From Candidatus Hydrogenedentes bacterium CG07_land_8_20_14_0_80_42_17 (lineage in GTDB: Bacteria > UBA8481), in assembly GCA_002780065.1 (NCBI GenBank), contig PEWQ01000024.1, positions 1-37,696 on the forward strand: DNA of 37,696 bases. Reading direction: 5' to 3'. This document shows positions 36,424-37,696 of the stretch, one piece after another. The notes under the pieces are model-generated. The model made no database searches, was not told the origin of the DNA, and saw nothing but the letters and a program-made list of their open reading frames with translations. The number at the start of each line of letters is the position of its first letter. Position 1 is the first letter of the stretch. The position numbers and the translations under genes are program-made.

Positions 36424-37426
36424 GAGAAAGGTATTAGTCACTGGAGGCGCTTCGTTTATAGGTTCGAATTTAGTTGATGAATTAATCCGACGCGGCGCTC
36501 AAGTCAGAGTGGCTGATAATCTTTCGAGCGGAGTTTTTTCCAATATCGAGTCTCATATAAAAAATGGTGAGCTTGAATTTATTCGCGGAGATCTGCTAGA
36601 TTCGGCTGTTGTCGAGAAGAGCGTAAAGGATCGCGATACTGTATTTCATCTCGCCGCAGATCATGGCGGAAGAGGATATGTAGATCTTCATCAGGTTCAG
36701 TGTTCTACTAATTTAATTTTAGACGGACTGGTTTTTAGAACTGCGCATAAAGCCGGAGTTGAAAAAATAATTTTTGCTTCGTCGGGTTGTGCTTATCCGA
36801 ATTTTCGGCAGACTGATCCTTCTGCAGAAATATATCTGACAGAAGATATGGTCTCGCCGCCGTACGATGCAGATAACATGTACGGCTGGGCAAAATTAAT
36901 GGCAGAGCTGACTCTTCAGGCGTATCACAAGCAATATGGTCTAAAGACCGCTTCTTGCCGCTATTTCACGGTTTACGGTCCAAGAGGTCACGAGAATCAT
37001 GCAGTTATTGCGATGATTGCCAGAGCTTTTTTGAAGCAGAATCCGTTCGAGGTTTGGGGCAATGGTGAGCAGATTCGAAACTGGACGTATGTGGAAGATA
37101 TAGTTAATGGAACGATAAAAGCGGCGGAACGGATAGAAAACGGCACCGCGGTAAATCTTGGAACGATGGAGCGAATACGTGTAATCGATGCTGTGCGCGA
37201 GGTTATGCGGCTTTCCGGGCACAATGCTGAAATTAAGTTCAGACCTGATATGCCTGTCGGTCCCATGAACCGCGTAGCTGATAATTCTCTGGCAAAAAAA
37301 CTTTTGGATTGGGAACCGAAAGTGAAATTCTTCGATGGATTGAAAAAAACTTTGGAATGGTATTTTGCAACTAAAAAAGTTGAAGAGGTAAAGGCGCATT
37401 TTGAGCACAGACTTACGGAACGATAA
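36410..37426 (+). CDS. NAD-dependent epimerase/dehydratase (extended SDR; GDP-mannose 3,5-epimerase-like)
   Basis: KVLVTGGASFIGSNLVDELIRRG, VFHLAADHGGRGYVDLHQ, FASSGCAYP, MYGWAKLMAEL (YxxxK). Start MDWSKRKV at 36410, overlapping the dehydrogenase stop. Confidence 0.91.
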   Translation: MDWSKRKVLVTGGASFIGSNLVDELIRRGAQVRVADNLSSGVFSNIESHIKNGELEFIRGDLLDSAVVEKSVKDRDTVFHLAADHGGRGYVDLHQVQCSTNLILDGLVFRTAHKAGVEKIIFASSGCAYPNFRQTDPSAEIYLTEDMVSPPYDADNMYGWAKLMAELTLQAYHKQYGLKTASCRYFTVYGPRGHENHAVIAMIARAFLKQNPFEVWGNGEQIRNWTYVEDIVNGTIKAAERIENGTAVNLGTMERIRVIDAVREVMRLSGHNAEIKFRPDMPVGPMNRVADNSLAKKLLDWEPKVKFFDGLKKTLEWYFATKKVEEVKAHFEHRLTER

Positions 37427-37447
37427 AGAAAGTTGCATAAATTTTGA

Positions 37448-37696
37448 ATGAAAATTCTTCACGTAAACGCTACTGATTACGGCGGCGCGGCCAAAGCTGC
37501 ATTTAATCTTATGAATGCGCTAGAAAAAATTGGGCATTCATCTGTACTCTGCGTTGGCAATCGAAAGTCTTCGGACAACAGAGTGATAGAACTAGATAGG
37601 GACACTAATCCTCTTCGTTTCAAAATGAAGAGATTATTTTTTAATTCAATCGGACTTCCTGATTGGCGTTTTCGAGAACGCACAATATCACTTACA
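37448..37696 (+). CDS. Glycosyltransferase (GT4-like), 5' portion, truncated by window end
   Basis: Open frame not in the ORF track: MKILHVNATDYGGAAKAAFNLMNALEKIGHSSVLCVGNRKSSDNRVIELDRDTNPLRFKMKRLFFNSIGLPDWRFRERTISLT...; GGAAKAAFNL is typical of GT4 N-termini. Confidence 0.75.
   Translation, partial: MKILHVNATDYGGAAKAAFNLMNALEKIGHSSVLCVGNRKSSDNRVIELDRDTNPLRFKMKRLFFNSIGLPDWRFRERTISLT

Noticed and set aside
36941-37462. 173-aa minus-strand ORF (and 36997-37266, 35790-36071) opposite the epimerase/dehydrogenase genes
   Set aside because: Shadow ORFs antisense to strongly supported coding genes; no recognisable motifs.
1-37696. Possible CRISPR arrays, tRNA or rRNA genes
   Set aside because: No regularly spaced direct repeats and no recognisable tRNA/rRNA signatures seen on reading; a tRNAscan/Infernal run would be needed to exclude small RNAs.

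Overview
The window is AT-rich and densely coding. From about 6.6 kb to the right edge it is dominated by a surface-polysaccharide / nonulosonic-acid-type glycan locus. The left flank (about 0.17-6.5 kb) holds a nitrilase-family amidohydrolase, a CPBP protease-like protein, an lplT-aas-like lysophospholipid pair, and a slipin/NfeD pair. The glycan locus contains two NeuB paralogs, a NeuA-like and an SpsF-like nucleotidyltransferase, a PseG/SpsG-like protein, a WecB-type epimerase, a PIG-L deacetylase, an SDR, WbqC, radical-SAM proteins, a NodU-type carbamoyltransferase, seven methyltransferases (two FkbM-type), several glycosyltransferases, and a UDP-sugar dehydrogenase plus epimerase. No rRNA, tRNA or CRISPR was recognised. 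The observations most worth following up are: (i) a SPASM-type protein lacking the radical-SAM CX3CX2C motif; (ii) a second NeuB with T and W at positions aligning to the catalytic Lys and a metal-binding His; (iii) a triple RidA-like ORF split by a +1 frame change; (iv) a 622-aa protein of unknown family with what look like four divergent repeats; (v) a 14-bp perfect palindrome upstream of an inserted AAA/DUF4143 ATPase gene; (vi) a long nested inverted repeat at 23.8-23.95 kb; (vii) a 31-codon gene relic at 18.5 kb; and (viii) a GT4 glycosyltransferase with a TPR-like insertion. All family calls come from reading motifs by eye, without database searches.
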